38,100 bases of DNA from an uncultured Ectothiorhodospiraceae bacterium (GCA_937867305.1 CALMKJ010000123.1:1-38100); one strand, 5' to 3'. Counted from the stretch's first letter, positions 1-9,653 are shown. Notes: generated by a model from the sequence alone, not told the origin. Numbers and translations: made by a program.

Positions 1-1
1 T

Positions 2-37
2 CCGGTAGTCCGGTAGTCCGGTAGTCCGGTAGTCCGG
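2..37. repeat. Octanucleotide tandem repeat at window edge
   Basis: The unit CCGGTAGT occurs four times head to tail and is followed by a fifth partial copy (CCGG). The first base of the window is a T that would end another unit, so the array probably continues upstream. It lies about 70 bp before the comEC start and is not inside any open frame I can support. Confidence 0.8.
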
Positions 38-104
38 AAGGCGGGGAAACCGGCGGGCCACGGGGCAGGGGTCGAGCGGAACGGCCGGCCGCGCGCTGGG
101 GAAG

Positions 105-2453
105 GTGCGCGCGGGCGGCAGCGGCGCAGGAGCGCCGTCACACGGGACGCAGGGAAGCGTGCGCACAGGGGTTCTCGCCTTTTTTGCCGGGGTGCTGGCG
201 GCCCTGCAGCTCGCCGAGCTGCCGGACCTGCGGCTGTGCTGGCTGTTGCCGGTCGCCCTCGGGCTTGCTGCGGCGAGCCGAATCGGGCGCCTGCCGGCCC
301 TCCTGGTGGCCGGTTTCCTGTGGACCGTCCTGCGGGCCTCCCTCGCCCTGTCCGGGGCATTGCCCGCCGAGCTCGAGGGGCGAGACCTCACCCTCGTGGG
401 CACCGTGGTCGGCGTTCCCGAACGCGAGGACCGCTCCCAGCGCTTCGAGCTCCGCGTGGACGAAGCCTCCGGGGACGGCAGCGGTTGGCGGCTTCCCGCG
501 CGCGTACGGCTCGACTGGTACGACTCGGCGCCTGCGCTGGTGCCTGGCGAGCGCTGGCGCCTGACGGCCCGCCTGCGGCGTCCCAAGGGGCTCGCCAATC
601 CCGTGGGCTTCGACTACGAGGCCTGGCTGCTGCTGCGTGGGGTGCGGGCGACGGGCTACGTGCGTCCCGGGGCCGGGGACGAGAGGCTGGGCGCGGCAGG
701 GGGCGCGCTCCTGTCCCGCTTGCGGACGGTCCTGGCGGCAAGGATCGACGGGGCGCTTGGCGCACACCCACACCGCGGCGTGGTGAAAGGGCTCGTCGTC
801 GGTCTCACGGCGGAGGTGTCGCAACGCCAGTGGGAGGTCTTTCGCGCCACCGGCACCACCCATCTGATGGCCATCTCCGGGTCGCACGTCGTCCTCGTGG
901 CAGCCGCGGCCTACGCGGCGACGCGCAGGCTGTGGGCCTTGGGAGGGAGAATCGCCCTGCGGGTGGCGGCGCCGAAGGCGGCGGCCCTTCTCGCCATGCT
1001 CGCCGCCGCCGGATACGCCGGGCTCGCGGGGCTGTCCGTACCCACCCAGCGGGCGGCAGTCATGGTCGGTCTCGTTCTGGTGGCGCGCGCCTGGCGAGGC
1101 CGGGTGTCGGCCTCGCACGCGCTGGCCCTGGCGCTGCTCGCCGTGCTGCTCGCAGACCCCCTGACGCCCCTCTCTCCAGGGCTCTGGCTCTCGTTTCTCG
1201 CCGTCGGGGTGCTGGTGTTGATCTCCCTGCCGAGCGGCGCCGAGCCGGGGTTGTGGGGGCGCTGGGGCAGGCCCCACGTGCTCGTGGCCCTCGGGCTCCT
1301 GCCCGTCACCCTCGCGCTTTTCGGCGAGAACCCCTGGCTCGGTCCCCTGGCCAATGCCGTCGCCGTGCCGTGGGTGGAACTGCTGGTCGTGCCCACGGCC
1401 CTCGTGGGTGCGCTGATCACCCTTTTGTGGCCGGACGCGGGTGGGCTGCTGCTGCGGTGGAGCGCGTGGGCGATGGACGGGCTCTGGCCCCTGCTCGAGT
1501 GGGTGGCCGGGCTCGACTGGACCTACCGTGGGCCGGTGGGGACCGGGACCGCAGCCCTGGTTGCGGCGGGCCTCGGGGCCCTGGTCGCCCTCCTGCCCCG
1601 GGGAGTCCCGGGACGCTGGGTGGGGCTGCTGGGGTTCCTCCCCCTCCTGTTGCCCAGTCCCGCACGCCCTGCGTTGGGAGAGGTCTGGCTCACGCTCCTC
1701 GACGTGGGACAGGGGCTCGCGGCCGTGGTGGAGACGGCCGGCCACACCCTGGTCTACGACACCGGGCCACGGTATGGCCCGGGGCGGGACGCCGGAGGCT
1801 CGGTCGTCGCGCCCTTTCTGCGCCACCGAGGTCTCTCCCGGGTGGACGTGCTGATGCTGAGCCACTCGGATACCGACCACGTGGGCGGCGCGGCCTCGCT
1901 CCTGCGGGCGGTTCGCGTGGACGCCCTCGTGGGGAGCGGAGCGGCAGGCCGAGACCCCACAAGCCCCTGCCGGGAGGGGGACGGGTGGTCCTGGGACGGG
2001 GTGGACTTTCGGGTGCTGCATCCCCCCACCCCGACCGAGAGGAGGGGCAACGACGCGTCCTGCGTCCTGCGGGTGGAGACGGCGGACGGAAGCCTTCTGC
2101 TGCCCGGGGACGTGGAAGCGGCAGCCGAGGCCGAGCTGGTGGCCTCCCGGGCGGCCAGCCTGCGTGCCGACGTGCTGGTCGTGCCCCACCACGGCAGTCG
2201 GGGCGCCTCCTCCCGGGCCTTCGTGGCCGCCGTGCGCCCGCGGCACGCGCTCGTCTCGACCGGCTACGGCAACCGCTTCCATTTCCCGGCCCGCGAGGTA
2301 CTGGCCCGTTACCGCGCCCTCGGGGCGTCGGTCCACGACACAGCGCAAACCGGGGCGATCACGGTGCGCATGGGGGCGGAAGGGCGCACGGAGATACGCC
2401 ACCATCGGGTGGAGCATCGACGGTTCTGGCACACGCCCCTGGCGACACCCTGA
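105..2453 (+). CDS. comEC: ComEC/Rec2 family DNA internalization protein
   Basis: Inner-membrane channel thought to carry single-stranded DNA into the cytoplasm during natural transformation. The 782-residue product has the full ComEC layout. A hydrophobic N-terminus is followed by a soluble DUF4131/OB-like segment (about 90-200), a multi-spanning competence domain (about 220-510, starting near GLVVGLT and the GSHVVL stretch) and a C-terminal metallo-beta-lactamase-like domain from about 530. The latter carries the metal motif H587-S-D-T-D591-H592 and a later PHHGS. The start is uncertain: GTG at 105 has a G-rich tract directly touching it, and an in-frame GTG at 159 behind AGGGAAG would also keep the first membrane segment. 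It heads the comEC-exbB-exbD-lpxK-ycaR-kdsB cluster known from pseudomonads. Nothing looks broken. Whether the organism is competent cannot be told from this gene alone. Confidence 0.93.
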   Translation: MRAGGSGAGAPSHGTQGSVRTGVLAFFAGVLAALQLAELPDLRLCWLLPVALGLAAASRIGRLPALLVAGFLWTVLRASLALSGALPAELEGRDLTLVGTVVGVPEREDRSQRFELRVDEASGDGSGWRLPARVRLDWYDSAPALVPGERWRLTARLRRPKGLANPVGFDYEAWLLLRGVRATGYVRPGAGDERLGAAGGALLSRLRTVLAARIDGALGAHPHRGVVKGLVVGLTAEVSQRQWEVFRATGTTHLMAISGSHVVLVAAAAYAATRRLWALGGRIALRVAAPKAAALLAMLAAAGYAGLAGLSVPTQRAAVMVGLVLVARAWRGRVSASHALALALLAVLLADPLTPLSPGLWLSFLAVGVLVLISLPSGAEPGLWGRWGRPHVLVALGLLPVTLALFGENPWLGPLANAVAVPWVELLVVPTALVGALITLLWPDAGGLLLRWSAWAMDGLWPLLEWVAGLDWTYRGPVGTGTAALVAAGLGALVALLPRGVPGRWVGLLGFLPLLLPSPARPALGEVWLTLLDVGQGLAAVVETAGHTLVYDTGPRYGPGRDAGGSVVAPFLRHRGLSRVDVLMLSHSDTDHVGGAASLLRAVRVDALVGSGAAGRDPTSPCREGDGWSWDGVDFRVLHPPTPTERRGNDASCVLRVETADGSLLLPGDVEAAAEAELVASRAASLRADVLVVPHHGSRGASSRAFVAAVRPRHALVSTGYGNRFHFPAREVLARYRALGASVHDTAQTGAITVRMGAEGRTEIRHHRVEHRRFWHTPLATP

Positions 2454-2480
2454 GGCGGTCTCCCCGGACCGCAGGTGGGG

Positions 2481-2489
2481 TGCTAGAGT
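2481..2489 (+). promoter_or_regulatory. Candidate extended -10 element before exbB
   Basis: TG-C-TAGAGT lies in the comEC-exbB gap, about 32 bp before the exbB GTG. It fits an extended -10 (TGn plus a 4/6 hexamer), but I see no convincing -35. It would let exbBD-lpxK-ycaR-kdsB be transcribed without comEC. Confidence 0.3.
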
Positions 2490-2520
2490 TACGCGTCACA
2501 CAGGGAGGGGGACTGGCTCC

Positions 2521-3153
2521 GTGTACGAAATCATCAAGGCGGGTGGCTGGGTCATGTGGCCCATCCTGATCTCCTCGGTCGTGGCCACCGCCATCGTCCT
2601 CGAGCGTCTGTGGACGCTGCGCAGGACCCGCATCGCCCCGGCTGGCCTGGTGCTCCAGGTCTGGCAGTGGGCGCGCGAGGGTAAGCTCGACGCGCGCCGG
2701 GTCCAGTCGCTGCGTGAGGAGTCGCCGCTCGGCCGGCTGCTGGCCACGGGGATCCTGAACCGGCACCACGGCCGCGCGGTGATGCAAGAGAGCATCGAGG
2801 ACGTGGGCCGCCTCGTCATCCATCAACTCGAGCGATACCTGAACACGCTCGGCACCATCGCCTCCATCACGCCGCTGCTCGGCCTCCTGGGCACGGTCTT
2901 CGGGATGATCCGGGTCTTCAACGTGATGACCCTGAAAGGCGTGGGCGACCCGTCGGCCCTGGCGGGCGGTATCGGCGAGGCCCTCATCACCACGGCCGCC
3001 GGCCTGCTGGTGGCCATCCCGGCGCTCGCCTTCTACCGCTACCTGCGCGGGCGGGTGGACGAGCTCGTGCTGGTGATGGAGCACGAGGCGATGAAGCTCG
3101 TGGAGGTCATGCAGGGGCAGCGCGAGCGCGACGGAGAGGGCCTCCCGCTTTGA
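2521..3153 (+). CDS. exbB: Biopolymer transporter ExbB (MotA/TolQ/ExbB family)
   Basis: Proton-channel subunit that pairs with ExbD to convert proton motive force into work at the cell envelope. The 210-residue protein has three membrane segments in the family pattern: residues 10-30, about 110-130 (GTIASITPLLGLLGTVFG, the MotA/TolQ signature) and about 152-172 (EALITTAAGLLVAIPALAF). A large cytoplasmic loop lies between the first two. GTG at 2521 was chosen because a strong Shine-Dalgarno (AGGGAGGGG, 2502-2510) lies about 10 bp upstream and the product then begins like other family members; the frame is open further upstream inside comEC. The stop overlaps the TTG of exbD by 4 bases, so the pair is translationally coupled. 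The TonB-partner and TolQ-like roles cannot be separated by sequence alone; the comEC/lpxK neighbourhood matches genes usually named exbB. Confidence 0.9.
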   Translation: MYEIIKAGGWVMWPILISSVVATAIVLERLWTLRRTRIAPAGLVLQVWQWAREGKLDARRVQSLREESPLGRLLATGILNRHHGRAVMQESIEDVGRLVIHQLERYLNTLGTIASITPLLGLLGTVFGMIRVFNVMTLKGVGDPSALAGGIGEALITTAAGLLVAIPALAFYRYLRGRVDELVLVMEHEAMKLVEVMQGQRERDGEGLPL

Positions 3154-3581
3154 AGCTCCGCAGAAAGAGAAACGACGAGGCACCGGAGCTCGTTCTCGTT
3201 TCCCTCATCGACGTGGTCCTCTCGCTGGTCATCTTCTTCATGGTGACCACGACCTTCAACCGCCTGGCCCCGATCGAGATCAGCCTGCCGGAGTCGAGCG
3301 CCGACCCGCGCGAGAAGCCGGAGCAGGCCATCGAGGTGAGCATCGACGCCCAGGGGCGCTACTACGTCGCGGGTCGAGAGCTCGTCAACACCCAGGTCGA
3401 GACCCTGAAGAGAGGGTTGCTGGAAGCGGCCACCGGGCGCACGGCCCCGCCGGTCGTGCTGAGCGCGGACGCCAGGACCCCGCACCAGGCGGTGATCACG
3501 GCCCTTGACGCGGCCCGGCAGGCCGGTCTCAACCGGCTCACGTTTGCCACCGCTCAGCGCGCCGACGAGGGTGGCCGCTGA
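3150..3581 (+). CDS. exbD: Biopolymer transporter ExbD (TolR/ExbD family)
   Basis: Partner of ExbB. It is a single-pass protein with a short cytoplasmic N-terminus and a periplasmic domain. In its 143 residues a basic start (KLRRKR) precedes one membrane helix (about 15-35) that holds the conserved aspartate D21, needed for proton coupling in this family. A TolR/ExbD periplasmic fold follows (about 45-140, including the SADARTPHQAVI region). The start is TTG at 3150, overlapping the exbB stop (TTGA). GGAGAGGG at 3133-3140 is a fitting Shine-Dalgarno. The 3' end overlaps the proposed lpxK start by 11 bases, so exbB, exbD and lpxK are probably one transcript. Length and residues are typical. 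Confidence 0.9.
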   Translation: MKLRRKRNDEAPELVLVSLIDVVLSLVIFFMVTTTFNRLAPIEISLPESSADPREKPEQAIEVSIDAQGRYYVAGRELVNTQVETLKRGLLEAATGRTAPPVVLSADARTPHQAVITALDAARQAGLNRLTFATAQRADEGGR

Positions 3582-4650
3582 TCCCACGAGGCTCGCCCGG
3601 GGTGCACGCCACGGCCCGGACCGCTGGGGGCGGGCCCTGGAGCGCCGCCTCACCGCGTGGGCCGAGCGGGTCTGGTACGGAAGGCTTCCTCTGGGTGTGC
3701 TGCTGGCGCCGCTCGGCTGGGTCTACTGCGCAGCGGCCTCGCTGCGCAAGCTGGCCCCTGGCGTCGGCCTGGTGCGGCGGCTGCGCTTGTCGGTGCCGGT
3801 CGTGGTCGTCGGCAACCTGACGGTTGGCGGAACCGGGAAGACCCCCCTGGTCGTCTGGCTCGCCCGCACGCTGTGTGAGGACGGCCTGCACCCCGGAGTG
3901 CTCGCCCGGGGCTACCGGGGGAAGGCGAAGGACTGGCCGCGTGTCGTGGGGCCCGACAGCGACCCCGCCCAGGTGGGCGACGAGCCGGTGCTGCTTGCGC
4001 GCCGCACGGGATGCGCCGTCGTGGCCGGTCCCGACCGTGTCGCCGCCGCCCGGCGACTCCTGGAGACCGGGCCCTGCGACGTGGTGCTGTGCGATGATGG
4101 CCTGCAGGATCCATCCCTCGCCCACGACGTGGAGATCGTGGTGCTCGACGGGGTGCGCCGACTGGGCAACGGGCGGTGTCTGCCCGCGGGGCCGCTGCGC
4201 GAGAGCGCCCGGCGGCTCGCCGAGGTCGACCTGGTCGTGTGCCGGGGGGAGCCTCGGACCGGCGAGTTCGGCATGGCCTATCGGCCCGGTATCCCCCGGA
4301 ACGTGGACGACGAGGCGCGGGAGCGGGGCTTTGCCGAATTCCGGGGGGAGACGGTCCACGCGGTGGCCGGTGTGGGGAATCCCGAGGGGTTCTTCGACCT
4401 CCTGCGAGGGGAGGGTCTCTCGGTGGTGGAGCACCGCTTCCCGGACCATCACGCCTTTGCCCCGGGTGATCTCGATTTCGGTGATTCTCTGCCGGTCATG
4501 ATGACGGAGAAGGACGCGGTCAAGTGCCGGGGGCTCGCGCGCGGCAGGGCATGGTACGTACCGGTGGACGCCGTTGTGGACGAGGCACTCTGCGGGCGTC
4601 TGCGCTCGTTGCTGGCAAGAGGAGGGGAACGTGGACAAGAAACTGCTTGA
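3571..4650 (+). CDS. lpxK: Tetraacyldisaccharide 4'-kinase LpxK
   Basis: Phosphorylates the 4' position of the lipid A disaccharide at the inner membrane, the sixth step of the Raetz pathway. With the GTG at 3571 the protein has 359 residues, somewhat longer than the 328 of E. coli; an in-frame start at 3505 deep in exbD is less likely. Features: a hydrophobic N-terminal anchor ([16 protein letters not shown]), the P-loop [11 protein letters not shown] (81-91), GDEP with D137 (the counterpart of the catalytic aspartate), DDGLQ (175-179) and FPDHHAF (D292, H293). The residue after DDGLQ is D180, where most homologues have histidine. It overlaps exbD by 11 bases and ycaR by 20 bases. The neighbouring kdsB belongs to the same lipid A/Kdo pathway. 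The usual partner msbA is not in this cluster, as in pseudomonads. Confidence 0.92.
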   Translation: MAADPTRLARGARHGPDRWGRALERRLTAWAERVWYGRLPLGVLLAPLGWVYCAAASLRKLAPGVGLVRRLRLSVPVVVVGNLTVGGTGKTPLVVWLARTLCEDGLHPGVLARGYRGKAKDWPRVVGPDSDPAQVGDEPVLLARRTGCAVVAGPDRVAAARRLLETGPCDVVLCDDGLQDPSLAHDVEIVVLDGVRRLGNGRCLPAGPLRESARRLAEVDLVVCRGEPRTGEFGMAYRPGIPRNVDDEARERGFAEFRGETVHAVAGVGNPEGFFDLLRGEGLSVVEHRFPDHHAFAPGDLDFGDSLPVMMTEKDAVKCRGLARGRAWYVPVDAVVDEALCGRLRSLLARGGERGQETA

Positions 4651-4813
4651 GATCCTCGTGTGTCCGGTCTGCAAAGGCCCGCTCACGTACCGCAGGGCCG
4701 AGCTGGAGCTCGTGTGCTTCGGCTGCCGGCTCGCGTATCCGATCCGGGACGAGATCCCGGTCATGCTGGAAGAGGAGGCCCGGACCCTGGGGCCCGACGA
4801 AAAGCGCGACTAG
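4631..4813 (+). CDS. ycaR: Trm112-like small zinc protein YcaR (UPF0434)
   Basis: A 60-residue protein with two cysteine pairs, C11-P-V-C14 and C29-F-G-C32, expected to bind one zinc ion, followed by the family's [11 protein letters not shown] segment. The family resembles Trm112, the eukaryotic methyltransferase activator; its bacterial role is not settled. The start is GTG at 4631, behind an excellent GGAGGGG at 4621-4627; the frame is open further upstream inside lpxK but without a ribosome site. It overlaps the end of lpxK by 20 bases and lies 3 bases before kdsB. The order lpxK-ycaR-kdsB is widely conserved in gammaproteobacteria, which supports the call. Confidence 0.92.
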   Translation: MDKKLLEILVCPVCKGPLTYRRAELELVCFGCRLAYPIRDEIPVMLEEEARTLGPDEKRD

Positions 4814-4816
4814 CCC

Positions 4817-5587
4817 ATGACGGCGTTCACGGCCGTGATCCCGGCGCGCCTGGCCTCCACGCGCCTGCCACGCAAGGTGCTGCTGGAGATCGGCGGCAAG
4901 CCGATGGTGCGTCACGCCTACGAGCGAGCCCTCGCGAGCGGCGCGGCGGAAGTGATCATCGCCACGGACGACGAGGAGGTCGCCGGGGTCTGCGCGGCGT
5001 TCGGGGCGGACGTGCAATTGACGGGGAGGCATCATCGCTCGGGGACCGATCGGATCGCCGAGGTGGCGGCGCTGCGCAGGCTCCCGGAAGACCGGATCGT
5101 CGTCAACGTGCAGGCGGACGAGCCGCTGCTCCCGCCGCCCCTGGTGCGCCAGGCGGCCGAAGACCTGGAGGCCTTTCCTGGGGCGGGTCTGGCGACGCTC
5201 TGCACACCCATCACGAGCCGAGCCGAGGTCTTCGACCCGAACGTCGTGAAGGTCGTGCTGGACCGTGAGGGCTTCGCGCTCTATTTCAGCCGGGCACCCA
5301 TCCCCTGGCACCGGGAGGGCTTCCGCGAGAAGGCGCTGGGGTTGGTGGTGGGCGTGCCCTACCTTCGCCACGTAGGGCTCTACGCCTATCGCGTGGGGAC
5401 CCTGCAGCGCCTGTCAGCCGAGCCCGCGGTCCCCCTGGAGCAGGCGGAATCCCTGGAACAGCTGAGGGCCCTCGCGGTGGGGGTGCGGATCCACGTGGCG
5501 CTCGCGGCGGAGCCTCCCGGTATCGGGGTGGATACGGCGGACGACCTGGAGCACGTGCGGCGGCTGCTCGAAGCGCGCATGCGCTGA
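4817..5587 (+). CDS. kdsB: 3-deoxy-manno-octulosonate cytidylyltransferase (CMP-Kdo synthetase)
   Basis: Cytoplasmic enzyme that activates Kdo with CTP to give CMP-Kdo for lipopolysaccharide inner-core assembly. The 256-residue product shows the nucleotidyltransferase loop IPARLASTRLPRK (8-20), the ATDDEEV segment (49-55), SGTDRIAEV (75-83) and the metal/nucleotide motif VQADEP (98-103). The length equals that of E. coli-type enzymes. ATG at 4817 lies 3 bases after the ycaR stop. It is the last gene of the envelope cluster; a good intrinsic terminator follows about 50 bp downstream. Confidence 0.96.
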   Translation: MTAFTAVIPARLASTRLPRKVLLEIGGKPMVRHAYERALASGAAEVIIATDDEEVAGVCAAFGADVQLTGRHHRSGTDRIAEVAALRRLPEDRIVVNVQADEPLLPPPLVRQAAEDLEAFPGAGLATLCTPITSRAEVFDPNVVKVVLDREGFALYFSRAPIPWHREGFREKALGLVVGVPYLRHVGLYAYRVGTLQRLSAEPAVPLEQAESLEQLRALAVGVRIHVALAAEPPGIGVDTADDLEHVRRLLEARMR

Positions 5588-5635
5588 CCGCGACGACCGC
5601 TGAGGCCGGCCATCGGCTCGCCGCAGCGGAACAGC

Positions 5636-5659
5636 CCCGGCGCTTTGTCGCGGGTTTTT
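5636..5659 (+). terminator. Intrinsic terminator after kdsB
   Basis: CCCGGCG (5636-5642) pairs with CGCGGG (5649-5654) around a CTTTGT loop with one bulged G, and five Ts follow at once (5655-5659). It ends the comEC-kdsB transcript before the phosphatase gene. Confidence 0.65.
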
Positions 5660-5828
5660 ACATTTCCGTACCCTGCGGTCTCGGAGTGTGACGCAGGCCG
5701 CGGAATCTGCTCGGATTCCCGAAGTGAGCACAGAACTTGCTTCGGTCGGCGGCAACGCCCGGCCCGAAGTGTTCGGGACGAGCGTCGAACGGTTCGCCCC
5801 ATCCAGAATCCTGCCGCTCGACGAGGCC

Positions 5829-6587
5829 ATGTTCGACATCACCGCCTGTGCGGAGAACCCTGCCGTGATCCGCTTCCGCCGGAACGAGCGAGGGCGGGAT
5901 TTCGTCGTGGGGGATATCCACGGCATGTTCGGGCATCTCGAGGCCCTGCTGGCCCGTACGGGATTCGATCCGAGGGTCGACCGGCTCTTCTCGGTGGGTG
6001 ACCTCGTGGACCGGGGACCCGCGTCCCGGGACGCGCTGCGCTGGCTCTCCTGCGGGTGGTTCCACGCCTGCCGCGGCAACCACGAGCAGTTGGCCATCGA
6101 CTCCGTGCTGCCGGACGAGCTCGACCACTGGACTCAGTACAACGGCGGGGCCTGGTGGATGCGGCTCTCGCGCCTCGAGCAACGGATGTTCCGGGACGCC
6201 TTCCTCGCCCTACCGCTCGCGATGGAAGTGGAGACCGATGCCGGCCTGGTGGGGATCGTGCACGCGGACATCCCGCCCGCGCTGAGCTGGGAGCGATTCA
6301 CGGGGTTGCTGGCCGCGGGGCACGCGGACGCGGCGCTCTATGCGCTGTCCTCGCGCTATCGCATCCAGGCTGACAGGGACCGGCTGGGACCGGTCGATGG
6401 CGGGGTCGTCCGGGTTTACTGCGGGCATACGCCGGTGCGCGAGCCGCTCGCGATCGACAACGTCCACTTCATCGACACGGGCGCCGTGTACGCGCAGGAC
6501 GGATACGGCGACGCGCGCCTGACACTCATCGAGATCCAGCCGGAGCCCCATCGGGAGAGCTCCATCCGCTGCGACCTGTACCTCTGA
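5829..6587 (+). CDS. PPP-type serine/threonine phosphatase / metallophosphoesterase
   Basis: Predicted di-metal phosphoesterase of the PrpA/lambda phosphatase/ApaH group, acting on phosphoproteins or small phosphoesters. In the 252-residue form starting at ATG 5829 the motifs run in family order: GDIHG (28-32), GDLVDRG (57-63), RGNHE (82-86), then a metal histidine in VHAD and a second in GHTP, with FIDTGAVY near the end. The frame is open up to a GTG at 5688. I did not use it because the extra 47 codons have clearly more A/T at third positions than the rest of the gene and no domain; neither start has a well-spaced Shine-Dalgarno. It stands alone after the kdsB terminator and converges on infA. 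The substrate cannot be told from sequence. Confidence 0.85.
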   Translation: MFDITACAENPAVIRFRRNERGRDFVVGDIHGMFGHLEALLARTGFDPRVDRLFSVGDLVDRGPASRDALRWLSCGWFHACRGNHEQLAIDSVLPDELDHWTQYNGGAWWMRLSRLEQRMFRDAFLALPLAMEVETDAGLVGIVHADIPPALSWERFTGLLAAGHADAALYALSSRYRIQADRDRLGPVDGGVVRVYCGHTPVREPLAIDNVHFIDTGAVYAQDGYGDARLTLIEIQPEPHRESSIRCDLYL

Positions 6588-6648
6588 GCCTCGATGGGGC
6601 CCAGCGGGAGAGAGGGGACGTCCGGGGGTTGGCCGGAAGGCGGGGCGG

Positions 6649-6867
6649 CTATCGGGCGCGGTAGGTGATCCGGCCCTTGCTCAGGTCGTAGGGTGTGAGC
6701 TGCACGGTCACCCGATCACCCGTCAGGATCCGGATGTAGTGCTTGCGCATCTTGCCGGAGATGTGTGCCGTGACCACGTGGCCGTTGTCGAGCTGCACAC
6801 GGAACGTGGTATTGGGCAGGGTCTCGACGACCATGCCTTCCATCTCGATTGCATCTTCTTTTGCCAT
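6649..6867 (-). CDS. infA: Translation initiation factor IF-1
   Basis: Small OB-fold factor that blocks the ribosomal A site during initiation. The 72-residue protein begins [11 protein letters not shown] and carries the typical [29 protein letters not shown] and [18 protein letters not shown] stretches; the length equals E. coli IF-1. The start is ATG at 6867 (minus strand), although the frame is open upstream. A short inverted repeat (6877-6895) lies just before it. It sits downstream of trxB-aat-bpt in the same direction, as in Pseudomonas, but the gene on its far side is a phosphatase rather than clpA. Confidence 0.97.
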   Translation of the reverse strand: MAKEDAIEMEGMVVETLPNTTFRVQLDNGHVVTAHISGKMRKHYIRILTGDRVTVQLTPYDLSKGRITYRAR

Positions 6868-6876
6868 GAGTCTCGA

Positions 6877-6895
6877 CGGCCTTCTTCGCAGGCCG
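6877..6895 (-). promoter_or_regulatory. Small hairpin in front of infA
   Basis: CGGCCT and AGGCCG form a 6-bp stem around a 7-base loop, 10 bases upstream of the infA start. On the minus strand the only purine-rich tract that could serve as ribosome site (AAGAAGG) falls in the loop and 3' arm, so the hairpin could mask it. Confidence 0.3.
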
Positions 6896-6998
6896 CGTAG
6901 TGTGCCAGAAGCGGTGATGGGCCGAAAGGCGCGGGCCGGGTGCGGCATGGCGGTTGGGGGGCGTCCGGCCGCCCTGCCGCAGACCCGGACGGCGTTCC

Positions 6999-7718
6999 TC
7001 AGGGCGGCTCGCGCGTCCAGACGCCCTCGCGCAGGAGCTCCAGCGGCCGGTATTCGGCCTTGTAGCGCATCTTCGGCGATTCCCGGACCCAGTAGCCGAG
7101 GTATAACCATTCGAGTCCGAGCCGCCGCGCCTGCTCGATCTCCCAAAGCACCACGAAGACCCCGGGACTGCGGCCCGCCGCGTCGGGGTCGAAGAACGTG
7201 TAGACCGCGGAGAGGCCGTCCTCCAGCCGGTCCACGACACCGACGGCGAGGAGCCCCGCCGCCGTTCGAAATTCATAGAACGTGGTTTCCGACCAGGGGC
7301 TGGTGAGAAGCTCGCGGCACTGACCGGGCGTCGGCGCATCCATGCCCCCACCCGCATGGCGCGTCTTCACGTAGCGGGCGTAGAGGGCGTACTGCTCGGA
7401 GGTGAGCGTGGGTGCCAGCGCGCTCACCTGCACGTCGCCGTTGGCCCGCCAGGCGCGACGCTGGCTGCGCCGGGGCCGGAATTCCCGTACGGGGATGCGC
7501 ACCGGAATGCAGGCGTCGCAGCCGGGGCAGTGCGGCCGGTAGACATGGGGCCCGCTGCGGCGAAAGCCCTGGCGGGAGAGGGCCGTGAAGGTGACGCGGT
7601 CGGGGGAGGCCCCGGGGTGCGCGAAGACGGTCACCGCCTCCCGCCCTTCGAGGTAGCTGCACGCGTGCGGGGGTGTCGCGAAGAAGGCGATGGGCTCGGC
7701 CTCGGCGTGCGGTCTCAT
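6999..7718 (-). CDS. bpt: Aspartate/glutamate leucyltransferase Bpt (bacterial ATE-like)
   Basis: N-degron enzyme that transfers leucine from Leu-tRNA to proteins with N-terminal Asp or Glu, marking them for ClpS/ClpAP. The 239-residue product has the family's N-terminal cysteine region ([16 protein letters not shown]), the R/K-rich [11 protein letters not shown] part, a GNAT-like core with YFEF-type strands ([18 protein letters not shown]) and the C-terminal [10 protein letters not shown]...[12 protein letters not shown], which is highly typical. Its ATG at 7718 overlaps the stop of aat by 4 bases (ATGA), so the two transferases are translationally coupled. Older annotations call this family arginyl-tRNA-protein transferase (ate); the bacterial type is generally a leucyltransferase. 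Confidence 0.93.
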   Translation of the reverse strand: MRPHAEAEPIAFFATPPHACSYLEGREAVTVFAHPGASPDRVTFTALSRQGFRRSGPHVYRPHCPGCDACIPVRIPVREFRPRRSQRRAWRANGDVQVSALAPTLTSEQYALYARYVKTRHAGGGMDAPTPGQCRELLTSPWSETTFYEFRTAAGLLAVGVVDRLEDGLSAVYTFFDPDAAGRSPGVFVVLWEIEQARRLGLEWLYLGYWVRESPKMRYKAEYRPLELLREGVWTREPP

Positions 7719-8416
7719 GCCGGCTGGCCGGGCGGCGCGAGAACTGGCCCCGGGACCTCGCACCAGGTGTCCAGGTGAGCGAGAAACGCGGTGCGCGGGA
7801 TCTCGACGGCACCCATCCGCGCCAGGTGCTCGCTCGGAACCTGGCAGTCGATCAACCGGAATCCCATCCGGGCGAGGGCCACCAGCGCGACCTTGGACGC
7901 GTCCGGCACCCGGCTGAACATCGACTCGCCGAAGAAGACCCCGCCGAGCGCGACGCCGTAGAGCCCGCCGACCAGGACGCCGTTCTGCCAGGTCTCGACG
8001 CAATGGGCTGTCCCCTCACGGTGCAGCCTGCGGTAGGCGGTGGCCATGTCGTGCGTGATCCAGGTCCCGTCCCCACTGGCCCGGGGCGCAGCGCACGCCT
8101 TCACGACGGAGTCGAAGGCGGTGTCCACCCGGACCTCGAATCGCCCCTGGCGCAGGGCCTTGCGAAGGCTTCTGGACACCCGGATGTCCCCTGGGTGGAG
8201 CACCGCCCGCGGATCGGGTGACCACCAGAGGATGGGCTGACCGTCGCTGAACCAGGGGAAGATCCCCCGGCGATACGCGGCCCGCAGTCGGTCCGGGCTC
8301 AGGTCCCCGCCGAGTGCCAGGAGTCCGTTCGGCTCGGTGAGGGCATGGCTCACCGGCGGGAAGCCATCGGCCGGGGCACCCGCCGGGATGACGTGGGGGA
8401 GGAGGGCTCTCCTCAT
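7715..8416 (-). CDS. aat: Leucyl/phenylalanyl-tRNA--protein transferase
   Basis: Adds Leu or Phe from aminoacyl-tRNA to N-terminal Lys or Arg of target proteins, creating ClpS-recognised N-degrons. The 233-residue form begins at ATG 8416. It shows the family signatures [45 protein letters not shown], then [33 protein letters not shown] and [16 protein letters not shown]. The length matches E. coli Aat (234). It lies 20 bp after trxB and overlaps bpt, giving trxB-aat-bpt-infA in one direction. Both halves of the bacterial N-end rule tagging system are therefore side by side. Confidence 0.96.
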   Translation of the reverse strand: MRRALLPHVIPAGAPADGFPPVSHALTEPNGLLALGGDLSPDRLRAAYRRGIFPWFSDGQPILWWSPDPRAVLHPGDIRVSRSLRKALRQGRFEVRVDTAFDSVVKACAAPRASGDGTWITHDMATAYRRLHREGTAHCVETWQNGVLVGGLYGVALGGVFFGESMFSRVPDASKVALVALARMGFRLIDCQVPSEHLARMGAVEIPRTAFLAHLDTWCEVPGPVLAPPGQPA

Positions 8417-8436
8417 CCCGTCCCTTGCCCACCCTC

Positions 8437-9653
<1,217 letters not shown>

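Noticed and set aside
1-40. CRISPR-like repeat
   Set aside because: Units are 8 bp, directly joined, without spacers; this is a simple tandem repeat.
138-2432. Very long open frame antisense to comEC (764 codons)
   Set aside because: Composition is Gly/Arg/Pro/His-rich with no domain; it is the usual shadow of a high-GC gene, while comEC on the plus strand has clear motifs.
236-2569. Second long plus-strand frame across comEC (777 codons)
   Set aside because: Out of frame with comEC, Arg/Gly-rich and without any recognisable motif; the GC bias alone keeps it open.
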